Positions 39,815-48,644 of a stretch of DNA of 63,356 nucleotides are shown here, piece after piece; the first letter of the stretch is position 1, and each line of letters opens with the position of its first letter. The translations under genes were made by a program, and so were the position numbers. Source of the DNA: Nocardioides szechwanensis (GTDB taxonomy: Bacteria > Actinomycetota > Actinomycetes > Propionibacteriales > Nocardioidaceae). The notes beneath the pieces were generated by a model. It was not told where the DNA came from. It made no database searches and worked only from the letters and a program-made list of their open reading frames with translations. The stretch covers positions 1 through 63,356 of the forward strand of contig NZ_FNIC01000013.1 of the NCBI RefSeq assembly GCF_900103935.1. Direction: 5' to 3'.

Positions 39815-41049
39815 GCACCGACCAGACGCCCACTGGGACCCCTGAGACCCCCGAGGCCCCCGAGAAGCAGGCGCCGCCGTCACCCAGTCGCTGGCACCAG
39901 GCGCTGCGCGAGATCGCCGCCGGCCAGGTGCTGGTCGCCCTGCTGTCGGTGCTGCTGGCCGTGATCGTCGGGTCGGTGCTGATCCTGCTCACCGACGAGA
40001 ACGTCCGCGAGACCGCCAGCTATATCGGTGCCCGGCCCGGAGACTTCTTCCAGGCCGTCTGGGACGCCATCACGGGTGCCTACTCCGCGCTGGTCCGTGG
40101 CGCGATCTGGAACAACCGGGTCGACACCTTCGAGCAGCAGATCCGGCCGCTGACCGAGACGCTGAAGTTCGCCGCGCCGCTCATCACCGCCGGACTCGGC
40201 GTCGGGCTCGCGTTCCGCGCCGGCATGTTCAACATCGGTGGCCGTGGCCAGATGCTGCTGGCCGGCGCCGCCGCCGGCTGGGTCGGCGTGGGCGTCGACC
40301 TGCCCATGGCCATCCACCTGCCGCTGGCGATCGTCGCCGGCATGGCAATCGGGGCGCTCTGGGCGGGCCTGGCGGGTCTGCTGAAGGCCCGCACCGGCGC
40401 GCACGAGGTGATCGTCACGATCATGCTCAACTACGTCGGCTACTACCTCGTCTTCTTCGCGCTCACCAAGCAGGAGCTGCTTCAGGCGCCCGGCACCATC
40501 AACCCGAAGTCCGCGGCGATGCCCGAGTCGGTGGTGCTGCCGAAGATCCTGGGTGACAAGTTCAACCTCCACCTCGGCTTCCTGCTTGCCCTCGTCGCCG
40601 TGGCCTTCGTCTGGTGGCTGCTCAACCGCTCGGCGATGGGCTTCCGGTTGCGCGCCGTCGGCGAGAACCCCGACGCCGCACGCTCCTCGGGCATCGACGT
40701 CGGCCGCACCTACGTCGTCGTCATGCTGATCGCCGGCGCCCTCGTCGGGCTGGCCGGCGTCAACCAGGTGCTCGGCACGGTCACCAGCGGCGTTGCTGGT
40801 GACCTCGACGCCGGCATCGGCTTCGACGCGATCACCGTCGCCCTGCTGGGCCGGTCCCGACCCCTCGGCATCCTCGCCGCCGGGCTGCTGTTCGGCGCCT
40901 TCAAGGCCGGCGGCTTCGCCATGCAGGCCTCGCAGGGCATCCCGGTCGACATCGTCCTGATCGTCCAGTCCCTCATCGTGCTGTTCATCGCCGCTCCCCC
41001 GTTGGTGCGCGCCATGTTCCGGCTGCCCGCCAAGGAGGCCACGGCATGA
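39811..41049 (+). CDS. Nucleoside ABC transporter permease 1
   Basis: 412 residues, BPD_transp_2 family with about nine to ten helices. The conserved GLGVGLAFRAGMFNIGGRGQMLLAG, GALWAGLAGLLKARTGAHEVIVTIMLNYVGYY and FRLRAVGENPDAARSSGIDVGRTYV (ATPase-contact loop) are all present. The GTG start overlaps the ATPase stop (GTGA). The stop reads GCATGA, a possible former ATGA overlap with the second permease, now separated by repeat element copy B. Confidence 0.92.
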   Translation: MSTDQTPTGTPETPEAPEKQAPPSPSRWHQALREIAAGQVLVALLSVLLAVIVGSVLILLTDENVRETASYIGARPGDFFQAVWDAITGAYSALVRGAIWNNRVDTFEQQIRPLTETLKFAAPLITAGLGVGLAFRAGMFNIGGRGQMLLAGAAAGWVGVGVDLPMAIHLPLAIVAGMAIGALWAGLAGLLKARTGAHEVIVTIMLNYVGYYLVFFALTKQELLQAPGTINPKSAAMPESVVLPKILGDKFNLHLGFLLALVAVAFVWWLLNRSAMGFRLRAVGENPDAARSSGIDVGRTYVVVMLIAGALVGLAGVNQVLGTVTSGVAGDLDAGIGFDAITVALLGRSRPLGILAAGLLFGAFKAGGFAMQASQGIPVDIVLIVQSLIVLFIAAPPLVRAMFRLPAKEATA

Positions 41050-41050
41050 A

Positions 41051-41113
41051 CACCCCACTCGATTCTCCGCTCCCCCGCTGCGCTCCTCCGCAGACAATCG
41101 ATCGGGGACCCCG
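41051..41113 (+). repeat. Intercistronic stem-loop element, copy B (permease/permease)
   Basis: It begins 1 nt after the TGA stop of permease 1 with CACCCCAC and ends directly before the ATG of permease 2 with GGGGACCCCG. The stem is TCGATT/AATCGA; with CCCC/GGGG the arms match at 10 of 12. The core (41,070-41,090) matches copy A's core at 20 of 21 bases. ATGA occurs on both flanks. Confidence 0.85.
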
Positions 41114-42409
41114 ATGACGATCACGCCCACCGTCCGTCCCGACGAGCCGCCCGTCACCGCGCTCGAGCCCACCGCGACCCCGCCGGGGCTCTGGAAGACT
41201 CCGGTGCTGTTCGGCGTGTTCGCCGTGCTGATCGCCCTGCTCCCGCTCCTCAAGACGCGCGCGGGCGACACCACCTTCCGGCTCGCGGCCGAGACCGACT
41301 TCGTCAAGCTGCCCGAGCTGAAGGCACCCTCGGACGCCATCACGTGGACGACGGTCGTGCTGATGCTGCTCGGCGCCGGCTACGCCGCCTGGTGCGCCCG
41401 CTCCGGCCGCCGCACCCCGCTCTGGCTGGTGGCGCTTTTCGGCGTCGCCGCCATGACCGGCTTCCTCGGCTGGGCGGCCGCCGACGAGACCATCTCGGTG
41501 ATCTTCCTTCTCGGGGGCGCCCTCGCCCTGGCCGTACCGCTCGTCTTCGGCGCCCTCGGCGGGGTCCTCGGCGAGCGCGCGGGCGTGGTCAACATCGCGA
41601 TCGACGGCCAGCTGCTCTTCGGCGCGTTCGGTGCCGCCCTGATCGGCTCGGTCACGGGCTCGCCCTGGGTCGCGCTCCTCGCCGCGATGTTCGCCGGCGC
41701 CCTGGTCGCGCTGGTGCTCGGCGTCTTCGCCATCACCTACTACGTCGACCAGGTCATCGTCGGCGTGGTGCTCAACGTGCTGGTCATCGGCATCACCAGC
41801 TTCATGTTCAGCCAGGTGCTCGCCCCCAACGCCGCCGCCCTCAACAGCCCGCCCCGCTTCGAGCGGATCCCGATCCCGCTGCTGGGCGAGATCCCGATCG
41901 TCGGCCCGATCCTGTTCCGCCAGACGATCCTGGTCTACCTGATGTACGTCGCCGTCGCGGTCATCAGCTGGGCGCTCTACCGCACCCGATGGGGCCTTCG
42001 GGTCCGGGCCGTCGGTGAGCACCCGATGGCCGCCGACACCGTCGGCATCAAGGTCAACCTGACCCGCTACCGCACCGTGCTGCTGGCCGGCCTGATCGCC
42101 GGCGCCGGAGGCGCGACGTACACGCTCGTGTCGGTCTCGCAGTTCAACCGCGAGCTGACCGGCGGTGCCGGCTACATCGCGCTCGCGGCCGTCATCTTCG
42201 GCAAGTGGGACCCACTCCGGGCGACCCTCGCGGCCTTGCTGTTCGGCTTCGCCCAGAACCTCCAGAACGTGCTGTCGGTGATCGGGTCGCCGGTGCCGAG
42301 CCAGTTCATGCTGATGCTGCCCTACGTCGTCACCATCTTCGCGGTGGCGGGGCTCGTCGGTCGGTCCCGACCACCGGAAGCCGACGGCATCCCCTACATC
42401 AAGGCTTAG
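41114..42409 (+). CDS. Nucleoside ABC transporter permease 2
   Basis: 431 residues, BPD_transp_2 family with an N-terminal extension containing two extra hydrophobic helices. Signatures are VFGALGGVLGERAGVVNIAIDGQLLFGAFGAAL, YYVDQVIVGVVLNVLVIGITSF and RWGLRVRAVGEHPMAADTVGIKVNLTRYR. It pairs with permease 1 to form the transmembrane channel. The ATG has no Shine-Dalgarno sequence; the 3' end of the repeat element abuts it. The last 4 bp overlap the convergent amidohydrolase stop. Confidence 0.92.
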   Translation: MTITPTVRPDEPPVTALEPTATPPGLWKTPVLFGVFAVLIALLPLLKTRAGDTTFRLAAETDFVKLPELKAPSDAITWTTVVLMLLGAGYAAWCARSGRRTPLWLVALFGVAAMTGFLGWAAADETISVIFLLGGALALAVPLVFGALGGVLGERAGVVNIAIDGQLLFGAFGAALIGSVTGSPWVALLAAMFAGALVALVLGVFAITYYVDQVIVGVVLNVLVIGITSFMFSQVLAPNAAALNSPPRFERIPIPLLGEIPIVGPILFRQTILVYLMYVAVAVISWALYRTRWGLRVRAVGEHPMAADTVGIKVNLTRYRTVLLAGLIAGAGGATYTLVSVSQFNRELTGGAGYIALAAVIFGKWDPLRATLAALLFGFAQNLQNVLSVIGSPVPSQFMLMLPYVVTIFAVAGLVGRSRPPEADGIPYIKA

Positions 42410-43608
42410 GCCTGGGCGGGCGCGTCGCTCGCCTCGGTCGCCATCACGGCGATCGTGGCGAGCACCCGCGCGCCGATGGCGATCGCCCGCTCGTCGACCC
42501 TCAGGTCGCCCTGGTGCAGGTCGTACGTCGGTCCGCCCGGCAACCGCGTGCCCAGGCGGAGCATCGCGCCCGGCACCTGCTCGACGTACCAGCCGAAGTC
42601 CTCGCCACCGAGGCTCTGCGGGACCGTGGTCGACCCGTGGGTGCCGAGGACCGATCGCACCGCTGAGATCGCCAGCGCGTTGGCGGCCGGGTCGTTGACG
42701 ACCGGCGGGACCCCCTGGAGGTAGTCGACGCTGGCGGAGACGCCGTAGGGGCGCACGATGTCGTGCACCGCCTCGCGGATGATCGGCTCGCACAGGGTCC
42801 AGGCCACGGCGTCGAGGATGCGCACCGTGCCCGCGACCTCGCCGCGGTCGGGGATGACGTTGGCGGCGGCGCCCGCGTGCACGGTGCCCCACACGACCGA
42901 AACCCCGGAGCGGGGGTCCATCCGCCGGCTGAGGACGGCGGGGAGCTCGTTGATCACCTTCGCCAGGGCGAAGGTCAGGTCGCCGGTCAGGTGCGGCCGG
43001 GACGTGTGGCCGCCGGTGCCCTCCAGGTGGACGACGATCTTGTCGGCGGCGCTGGTGAGTGCGCCACTGCGCAGCCCCACCCGGCCGACGTCGACGGCGG
43101 GGTCGCAGTGCAGGGCGAAGATCTGGGCCACGTCGTCGAGGGCGCCGGCGAGGATGAGCTGCCGGGCGCCACCGGGCATGACCTCCTCGGCCGGCTGGAA
43201 CAGCAGGCGGACGCGGCCGGGGAGCCGCCCGGCCTCGTCCAGCGCCGCTAGGGCCAGGGCTGCGCCCATCAGGCAGGCCACGTGGACGTCGTGGCCGCAG
43301 GCGTGGGCGATGCCGGGCGTGGTCGAGGCCCACGGGTCCACCGTCAGGTCGGTGACCGGCAGGGCGTCGATGTCGGCGCGCAGCGCGATCACCCGGTCAC
43401 CCTCACCGAGCTCGGCGATCAGGCCGGTGCCGGGCAGCCGGTCCACGCGCCAGCCGGCCAGGGCGAGCCGGTCGGCGACCACCTTGGTCGTGCGCACCTC
43501 GGTCCACGAGAGCTCGGGGTGCGCGTGGAGGTCGCGGCGCAGGTCGACGAGCTCGACGTCGTGCTTCTCGACGATGTCGGCGATCAGGGTGGAGAGGTCG
43601 TTGGCCAT
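42406..43608 (-). CDS. M20-family amidohydrolase (AmiA1/AmiB1-like)
   Basis: 400 residues, metal-dependent M20/HipO-type amidohydrolase. The metal ligands are in HACGHDVHVA and FQPAEEVMPGG, with a late His in SLGGEDFGWYV context. RRDLHAHPELSWTE at the N-terminus is typical. Members release acyl or amino groups from N-acyl amino acids or similar amides; the substrate is unknown. The start is fixed by TAACCT (43621-43616), 7 nt upstream of the ATG. M. tuberculosis amiA1/amiB1 (Rv3305c-Rv3306c) adjoin deoD in the related neighbourhood. Confidence 0.88.
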   Translation of the reverse strand: MANDLSTLIADIVEKHDVELVDLRRDLHAHPELSWTEVRTTKVVADRLALAGWRVDRLPGTGLIAELGEGDRVIALRADIDALPVTDLTVDPWASTTPGIAHACGHDVHVACLMGAALALAALDEAGRLPGRVRLLFQPAEEVMPGGARQLILAGALDDVAQIFALHCDPAVDVGRVGLRSGALTSAADKIVVHLEGTGGHTSRPHLTGDLTFALAKVINELPAVLSRRMDPRSGVSVVWGTVHAGAAANVIPDRGEVAGTVRILDAVAWTLCEPIIREAVHDIVRPYGVSASVDYLQGVPPVVNDPAANALAISAVRSVLGTHGSTTVPQSLGGEDFGWYVEQVPGAMLRLGTRLPGGPTYDLHQGDLRVDERAIAIGARVLATIAVMATEASDAPAQA

Positions 43609-43658
43609 TGCTCGCAGGTTAGTTGACGCGACCCTGGTCGCGGCACCTGGCTCGGCCC

Positions 43659-44639
43659 TCAGACGTCGCCGTCGTAGGCGGCGAGGAGCCGGTCGGCGGC
43701 CACGGTGGCGGGCAGCTCGCCGGCCAGCACGGCGGCGCTGACCTGCTCGCGGATCGCCCGCACGCCGGGCGAGTGACGCAGCCGCTGGTCGAGCTCGTCG
43801 CGCACCAGCGACCACGTGAAGTCGAGCTGCTGGGCGGCGCGCTTGGCGGCCAGCCCCTCCTCGCCGAGGTGCGCCCGGTGGGCGAGCACCCACTCCCACA
43901 GGTCATCGACGCCGACGTCGGTGAGACCGGAGCAGGTCACCACGGGTGGCGCCCACTCGGCCTTGCCGCGCACCAGCCGCAGCGCCCCGGCCAGCTCACG
44001 GGCAGCGGTCCGGGCCTCCAGCTCCCGATCACCGTCGGCCTTGTTGACCGCGATCACGTCGGCGATCTCGAGGATGCCCTTCTTGATGCCCTGGAGCTGG
44101 TCACCCGTGCGGGCCAGCGTCAGGAACAGGAACGTGTCGACCATCCCCGCGACGGTGACCTCCGACTGCCCGACGCCGACCGTCTCGACCAGCACCACGT
44201 CGTACGACGCCGCCTCGAGCACCGCCATCGCCTGCACGGTGGCCCTGGCGACGCCGCCGAGGGTGCCGGCCGACGGTGAGGGCCGGATGAAGGCGTGGGG
44301 GTCGGCGGCCAGTCGGGACATGCGGGTCTTGTCGCCCAGCACCGAGCCGCCGGTGCGCACCGAGCTCGGGTCGACGGCGAGCACCCCGACGCGGTGCCCG
44401 GTCGCCGTGAGCCGGGTGCCGAGCGCCTCGATGAACGTGGACTTGCCGACGCCCGGGAGCCCGGAGATCCCGACCCGGACCGCGGCCGTCCGGGCGCCGT
44501 CGCCCGCCAGCTCGGTGAGCAGCTCGCGGGCCTGGAGCCGGTGCTCCCGGCGCGAGGACTCGACGAGCGTGATCGCCTGGGAGACCGACGCCCGTCGGCC
44601 CTCGCGGATCCCGGTGACCAGGGCCGAGACGTCAGGCAC
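43659..44639 (-). CDS. meaB: MeaB/ArgK-type GTPase, methylmalonyl-CoA mutase chaperone
   Basis: 326 residues. G1 is GISGLPGVGKSTFIE, followed by VLAVDPSSVRTGGSVLGDKTRM (switch region), LVETVGVGQSE (G3) and VNKADG (G4). MeaB protects the mutase and gates adenosylcobalamin loading and release. The GTG start overlaps the end of mutB by 8 bp, so it is translated with the mutase it serves. Confidence 0.95.
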   Translation of the reverse strand: MPDVSALVTGIREGRRASVSQAITLVESSRREHRLQARELLTELAGDGARTAAVRVGISGLPGVGKSTFIEALGTRLTATGHRVGVLAVDPSSVRTGGSVLGDKTRMSRLAADPHAFIRPSPSAGTLGGVARATVQAMAVLEAASYDVVLVETVGVGQSEVTVAGMVDTFLFLTLARTGDQLQGIKKGILEIADVIAVNKADGDRELEARTAARELAGALRLVRGKAEWAPPVVTCSGLTDVGVDDLWEWVLAHRAHLGEEGLAAKRAAQQLDFTWSLVRDELDQRLRHSPGVRAIREQVSAAVLAGELPATVAADRLLAAYDGDV

Positions 44640-46821
44640 CGTGACCGAGCTGGTCCCGCAGCTTGGCGAGCAGGTCGAGGGCGGACTCCGCGATCACGGT
44701 GCCGGGCAGGAAGACCGCGGCGGCACCCATCTCCCGGAGCGTGGGCACGTCATCGGGCGGGATCACGCCACCGATGGTGACCATGATGTCGGGGCGTCCC
44801 TGCTCGGCCAGCGCGGCCTTGAGCGCCGGCAGCAGCGCGAGGTGGCCGGCCGCGAGCGACGAGACCCCCACGACGTGCACGTCGGCGTCGACGGCCTGCT
44901 GCGCGACCTCCTCGGGCGTCGAGAACAGCGGGCCCACGTCGACGTCGAAGCCCATGTCGGCGAACGCCGAGACGACCACCTTCTGTCCGCGGTCGTGGCC
45001 GTCCTGGCCCATCTTGGCGACCAGGATGCGAGGACGGCGTCCCTCGGCCTCCTCGAACTCCGCGGTCTCGTCGAGGACCCGCTGCACGAGGCTGCCGTCG
45101 CCCGACTCTTCCCTGAACACGCCGCTGATCGTACGGATCACGGCCTGGTGGCGGCCGTAGACCTTCTCGAGCGCGTCGGAGATCTCGCCGACGGTCGCCT
45201 TGGCCCGGGCCGCGTCGACCGCGAGGGCGAGGAGGTTGCCGGACAGGTCGTCGCTCTTCTCCGCCCCCCGCTCTGCCGAGCTGGTCAGTGCCTCGAGCGA
45301 ACGGCGTACGTCGTCGTCGTTGCGCTCGGCGCGCAGCCGCTCGAGCTTGGCGATCTGCTGGCGGTAGACGTCGTCGTTGTCGACGCGCAGCACGTCGAGC
45401 TTGTCCTCGGCCGCGAGCCGGTAGGTGTTGATGCCGATGACCTTCTGCGCGCCGGAGTCGATCCGGGCCTGGGTGCGGGCGGCGGCCTCCTCGATGCGCA
45501 TCTTGGGGATGCCCTGCTCGATGGCCTTCGCCATGCCGCCGGCGGCCTCGGCCTCCTGGATGTGGGCCCAGGCCCGCTCCGCGAGGTCGTGGGTGAGCCG
45601 CTCGACGTAGTAGCTGCCGGCCCAGGGGTCGATGGTGCCGGTCGTCCCGCTCTCCTGCTGGAGCAGCAGCTGGGTGTTGCGGGCGATCCGCGCCGAGAAG
45701 TCGGTCGGCAGCGCGATCGCCTCGTCCAGGGCGTTGGTGTGCAGCGACTGGGTGTGCCCCTGCGTGGCGGCCATGGCCTCGATGCAGGTGCGCCCCACGT
45801 TGTTGTAGACGTCCTGGGCGGTGAGCGACCAGCCGCTGGTCTGCGAGTGCGTGCGCAGGCTGAGCGACTTGGGGTTCTGCGGGTCGAAGTCGCGCACCAG
45901 CCGGGCCCACAGGGCGCGGGCCGCGCGCATCTTGGCGATCTCCATGTAGAAGTTCATGCCGATCGCCCAGAAGAACGACAGCCGCGGTGCGAACTGGTCG
46001 ATCGTCATGCCCGTGTCGAGGCCGGCGCGGATGTACTCGACGCCGTCGGCGAGCGTGTAGGCCAGCTCGAGGTCAGCCGTCGCCCCGGCCTCCTGGATGT
46101 GGTAGCCGGAGATCGAGATCGAGTTGAACCGCGGCATCTTCGCCGAGGTGTAGCTGAAGATGTCGGAGATGATCCGCATCGACGGCGCCGGCGGGTAGAT
46201 GTAGGTGTTGCGGACCATGAACTCCTTGAGGATGTCGTTCTGGATGGTCCCCGCGAGCTGCTCCGGCTTCACCCCCTGCTCCTCGGCCGCCGCGATGTAG
46301 AGCGCGAGCACCGGCAGGACGGCGCCGTTCATGGTCATCGACACCGACATCTCGTCGAGCGGGATGCCGTCGAACAGGGTCCGGGTGTCGTAGATCGAGT
46401 CGATCGCGACCCCGGCCATGCCGACGTCGCCGCGCACCCGGGGGTGGTCGGAGTCGTAGCCGCGGTGGGTCGCCAGGTCGAACGCGACGCTGAGCCCCTT
46501 CTGGCCGGCCGCGAGGTTGCGGCGGTAGAACGCGTTGGACTCCTCGGCGGTCGAGAACCCGGCGTACTGCCGGATCGTCCACGGCTGCGTGGTGTACATC
46601 GTCGGGTAGGGGCCTCGCAGGAACGGGCTCAGGCCGGGCATCGTGTCGAGCGCGTCGAGTCCCTCGAGGTGCTCGGGTCCGTAGACCGGGAGGATGTCGA
46701 TCCCCTCCGGGCTGGTCCACGCCTCGCCACTCTCGCCGGTCGAGCCGGGCGACGAAGGAGCCCGTGTCGAGACCCCGTCACCGGTGAGCGACAACCCGGA
46801 GAAGCTCTTGGGAACACTCAT
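44632..46821 (-). CDS. mutB: Methylmalonyl-CoA mutase large subunit
   Basis: 729 residues, the catalytic alpha chain. The TIM-barrel segment includes GPYPTMYTTQPWTIRQYAGFSTAEESNAFYRRNLAAGQKGLSVAFDLATHRGYDSDHPRV. The B12-binding domain is at the C-terminus with DxHxxG as GQDGHDRG (His609), then GVSSLAAGH and IGGVIP. It isomerises methylmalonyl-CoA to succinyl-CoA, linking propionyl-CoA (odd-chain fat, branched amino acids, cholesterol-like substrates) to the TCA cycle. ATGA overlap with mutA. Confidence 0.96.
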   Translation of the reverse strand: MSVPKSFSGLSLTGDGVSTRAPSSPGSTGESGEAWTSPEGIDILPVYGPEHLEGLDALDTMPGLSPFLRGPYPTMYTTQPWTIRQYAGFSTAEESNAFYRRNLAAGQKGLSVAFDLATHRGYDSDHPRVRGDVGMAGVAIDSIYDTRTLFDGIPLDEMSVSMTMNGAVLPVLALYIAAAEEQGVKPEQLAGTIQNDILKEFMVRNTYIYPPAPSMRIISDIFSYTSAKMPRFNSISISGYHIQEAGATADLELAYTLADGVEYIRAGLDTGMTIDQFAPRLSFFWAIGMNFYMEIAKMRAARALWARLVRDFDPQNPKSLSLRTHSQTSGWSLTAQDVYNNVGRTCIEAMAATQGHTQSLHTNALDEAIALPTDFSARIARNTQLLLQQESGTTGTIDPWAGSYYVERLTHDLAERAWAHIQEAEAAGGMAKAIEQGIPKMRIEEAAARTQARIDSGAQKVIGINTYRLAAEDKLDVLRVDNDDVYRQQIAKLERLRAERNDDDVRRSLEALTSSAERGAEKSDDLSGNLLALAVDAARAKATVGEISDALEKVYGRHQAVIRTISGVFREESGDGSLVQRVLDETAEFEEAEGRRPRILVAKMGQDGHDRGQKVVVSAFADMGFDVDVGPLFSTPEEVAQQAVDADVHVVGVSSLAAGHLALLPALKAALAEQGRPDIMVTIGGVIPPDDVPTLREMGAAAVFLPGTVIAESALDLLAKLRDQLGHGA

Positions 46822-48560
46822 GTCAGCTTCTCCCTTGTCCGGGTCAGGAAGTCCAAGGCGTCGACGCCCATCGCGCAGGAGTCGTCGACGCCGTCGACGG
46901 GCTTGCCCGCGATGATCACGTGCGTGGCGCCCGCCTCGCGCAGGGCGGCCGCGGCGGTGCTGCCCCACTCGGCGTAGGTCGGGTCGCTGCCGGCCAGGCA
47001 CACGACCCGCTGACCGCCGTACGCCGCCACCAGGTCGTCGACGCCGGACGTCGCGCCGGCGACCTCGGTGGCGATCCCGCCGGCGGCGAAGAGGTTGGCG
47101 GCGAACGTGGCCCGAGCCGTGTGGGAGGCGATGGTGCCGAGCGTGGCGAGGAAGACCGGCGCCTTGGCCGGCTCGTCACGCAGGGCCTCGAAGCTGGCGC
47201 CGTAGCTGCGGACACCGTCGAACGCGCCGTCCGGCTGTCGCTCGGGCAGCACCTCGGCGAGGTTGGGGAACTCGGTGAGACCGGTGATCGGGCGCTTGCG
47301 CTTGGCGACCTCGGTCTCGCGGTGGTCGACGGTCTCGGCGATGCGCTGCTCGAGCGCCGCGAACCCGTCGTCCTCGAGCCGTCCGAGCTCGGCCCAACCG
47401 GCCAGCGCGAGGTCGTCGGTGAGCTTCTCGACGGCGTACGCGCCACCGGCGGGGTCGGCGACCTTGGCGACGTGCGACTCGGCCATCAGCAGCGCCGAGG
47501 TGTTGCGGGCGACCCGGCGGCCGAGCACCTCGGGACTTCCCAGCGGGGCGTCGAAGGGCAACACCGTCACGGAGTCGGCCCCACCCACGCCAGCGGCGAA
47601 GCCGGCGACGGTCGTGCGCAGCATGTTGACGTAGGGGTCGTACCGGCTCATCATCGGTCGGCTCGTCACCACGTGCTGGCGCTGCTCGATCGGCGCGCCT
47701 CCGCTCAGCTCGACCACCCGGGCCCACAGGCGCCGCGCGGCACGCAGCTTGGCGATGCTGAGGAACTGCTCGTCGGTGGCGGCGTAGCGGAACTCGAAGA
47801 GCCCCAGCGCCTCGTCGAGGTCGATGCCCGCGTCGGTGAGGCGTCGCAGGTAGGCGGCCGCGGTGGCCATCGACCAGCCCAGCTCCTGGACGTCGGACGC
47901 CCCGCGGTCATGGACACGGGTGGCGTCGACGACGACGCCGAGCACCCCGCGCTCGAGCGCGAGCCGGGCCACGTCGACCAGGTCGTCGTCAGTGCCGCCG
48001 AGGTTGGTGCCGGGCGCGGGGGTGGTGTCGCCCAGGACGTCGAGGAAGGCACGGGCGATCGCGGCCTGGGCACCGGACGGGGCCTCCAGGACGACCGGAG
48101 CCAGGTCGAGCAGCACGCCGTCGAGCAGGGTCGCGAGGTCGGTGTCGGCACCGACCTGCAGCCACAGCGACGTGACGCCGCCGTCCAGGTCGACGAGTGC
48201 GGTCTCGTTGAGCGCCTTGGCGTCGGTGCCGGCGAGGTGTGCGCGGATGTCCCAGTCGCCGGTGCGGGTGGGGCGTCCGCTGGTCTTCAGGTCGTCGAGA
48301 GCGGCGGCGGTGCCGAGCGGGGGGATCGTGATCCCGTCGAGCGTCTTGCGGCCGAGCTTGTCCCAGACCAGGGAGTCCGGGTCGTCCGCGGTGAGCCTGC
48401 GGGCCTTGCGGAGCACGGCAGCTGCGGCCGCCTCCCAGTCGGCGACGGCGGCCTGGTCTCCAGGGCCGGTCAGCTCGAGCGAGCCCGGTGTGGGCGCCAG
48501 CTCCTCGGGTTCGTCCAGGCCGCCGGCCACGGTGCCGGACGCACTCCCGTCAACACTCAT
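46818..48560 (-). CDS. mutA: Methylmalonyl-CoA mutase small subunit
   Basis: 580 residues, the non-catalytic beta chain: it keeps the barrel and B12 domains but lacks the DxHxxG motif (the equivalent region reads ATLGTIASHTARATFAANLF). It forms a heterodimer with MutB. The start at ATG 48560 is supported by TATGGT (48572-48567) six bases upstream, a leaderless arrangement. The first ~30 residues are an acidic, Pro/Gly-rich extension. Confidence 0.93.
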   Translation of the reverse strand: MSVDGSASGTVAGGLDEPEELAPTPGSLELTGPGDQAAVADWEAAAAAVLRKARRLTADDPDSLVWDKLGRKTLDGITIPPLGTAAALDDLKTSGRPTRTGDWDIRAHLAGTDAKALNETALVDLDGGVTSLWLQVGADTDLATLLDGVLLDLAPVVLEAPSGAQAAIARAFLDVLGDTTPAPGTNLGGTDDDLVDVARLALERGVLGVVVDATRVHDRGASDVQELGWSMATAAAYLRRLTDAGIDLDEALGLFEFRYAATDEQFLSIAKLRAARRLWARVVELSGGAPIEQRQHVVTSRPMMSRYDPYVNMLRTTVAGFAAGVGGADSVTVLPFDAPLGSPEVLGRRVARNTSALLMAESHVAKVADPAGGAYAVEKLTDDLALAGWAELGRLEDDGFAALEQRIAETVDHRETEVAKRKRPITGLTEFPNLAEVLPERQPDGAFDGVRSYGASFEALRDEPAKAPVFLATLGTIASHTARATFAANLFAAGGIATEVAGATSGVDDLVAAYGGQRVVCLAGSDPTYAEWGSTAAAALREAGATHVIIAGKPVDGVDDSCAMGVDALDFLTRTREKLT

Positions 48561-48566
48561 GCTCGA

Positions 48567-48600
48567 ACCATAGAAGTAGGCGGCTGGTGCCTACCAGCCG
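48567..48600 (-). promoter_or_regulatory. Leaderless -10 of mutA with adjoining perfect dyad
   Basis: TATGGT (48572-48567, minus strand) lies 6 nt before the mutA ATG. Eight bases upstream of it is a perfect 8-bp dyad with a 4-base loop (48581-48600; arms CGGCTGGT/ACCAGCCG). Its position over the expected -35/spacer suggests an operator. It could also be a terminator for the gene ending at 48645, though no T-run follows. Confidence 0.45.
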
Positions 48601-48644
48601 GTGTGACTTTAGTGATGGGCCGGTGGGACCTACGTCCTGGTTGG

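Noticed and set aside
40985..43333. A 782-codon minus-strand frame
   Set aside because: Antisense to permease 2 and out of frame with the amidohydrolase; repetitive Arg/Asp/Gly content only.
42561..48560. Cobalamin riboswitch for the mutase operon
   Set aside because: The 84-bp gap upstream of mutA is too short, and the promoter geometry suggests a leaderless transcript.
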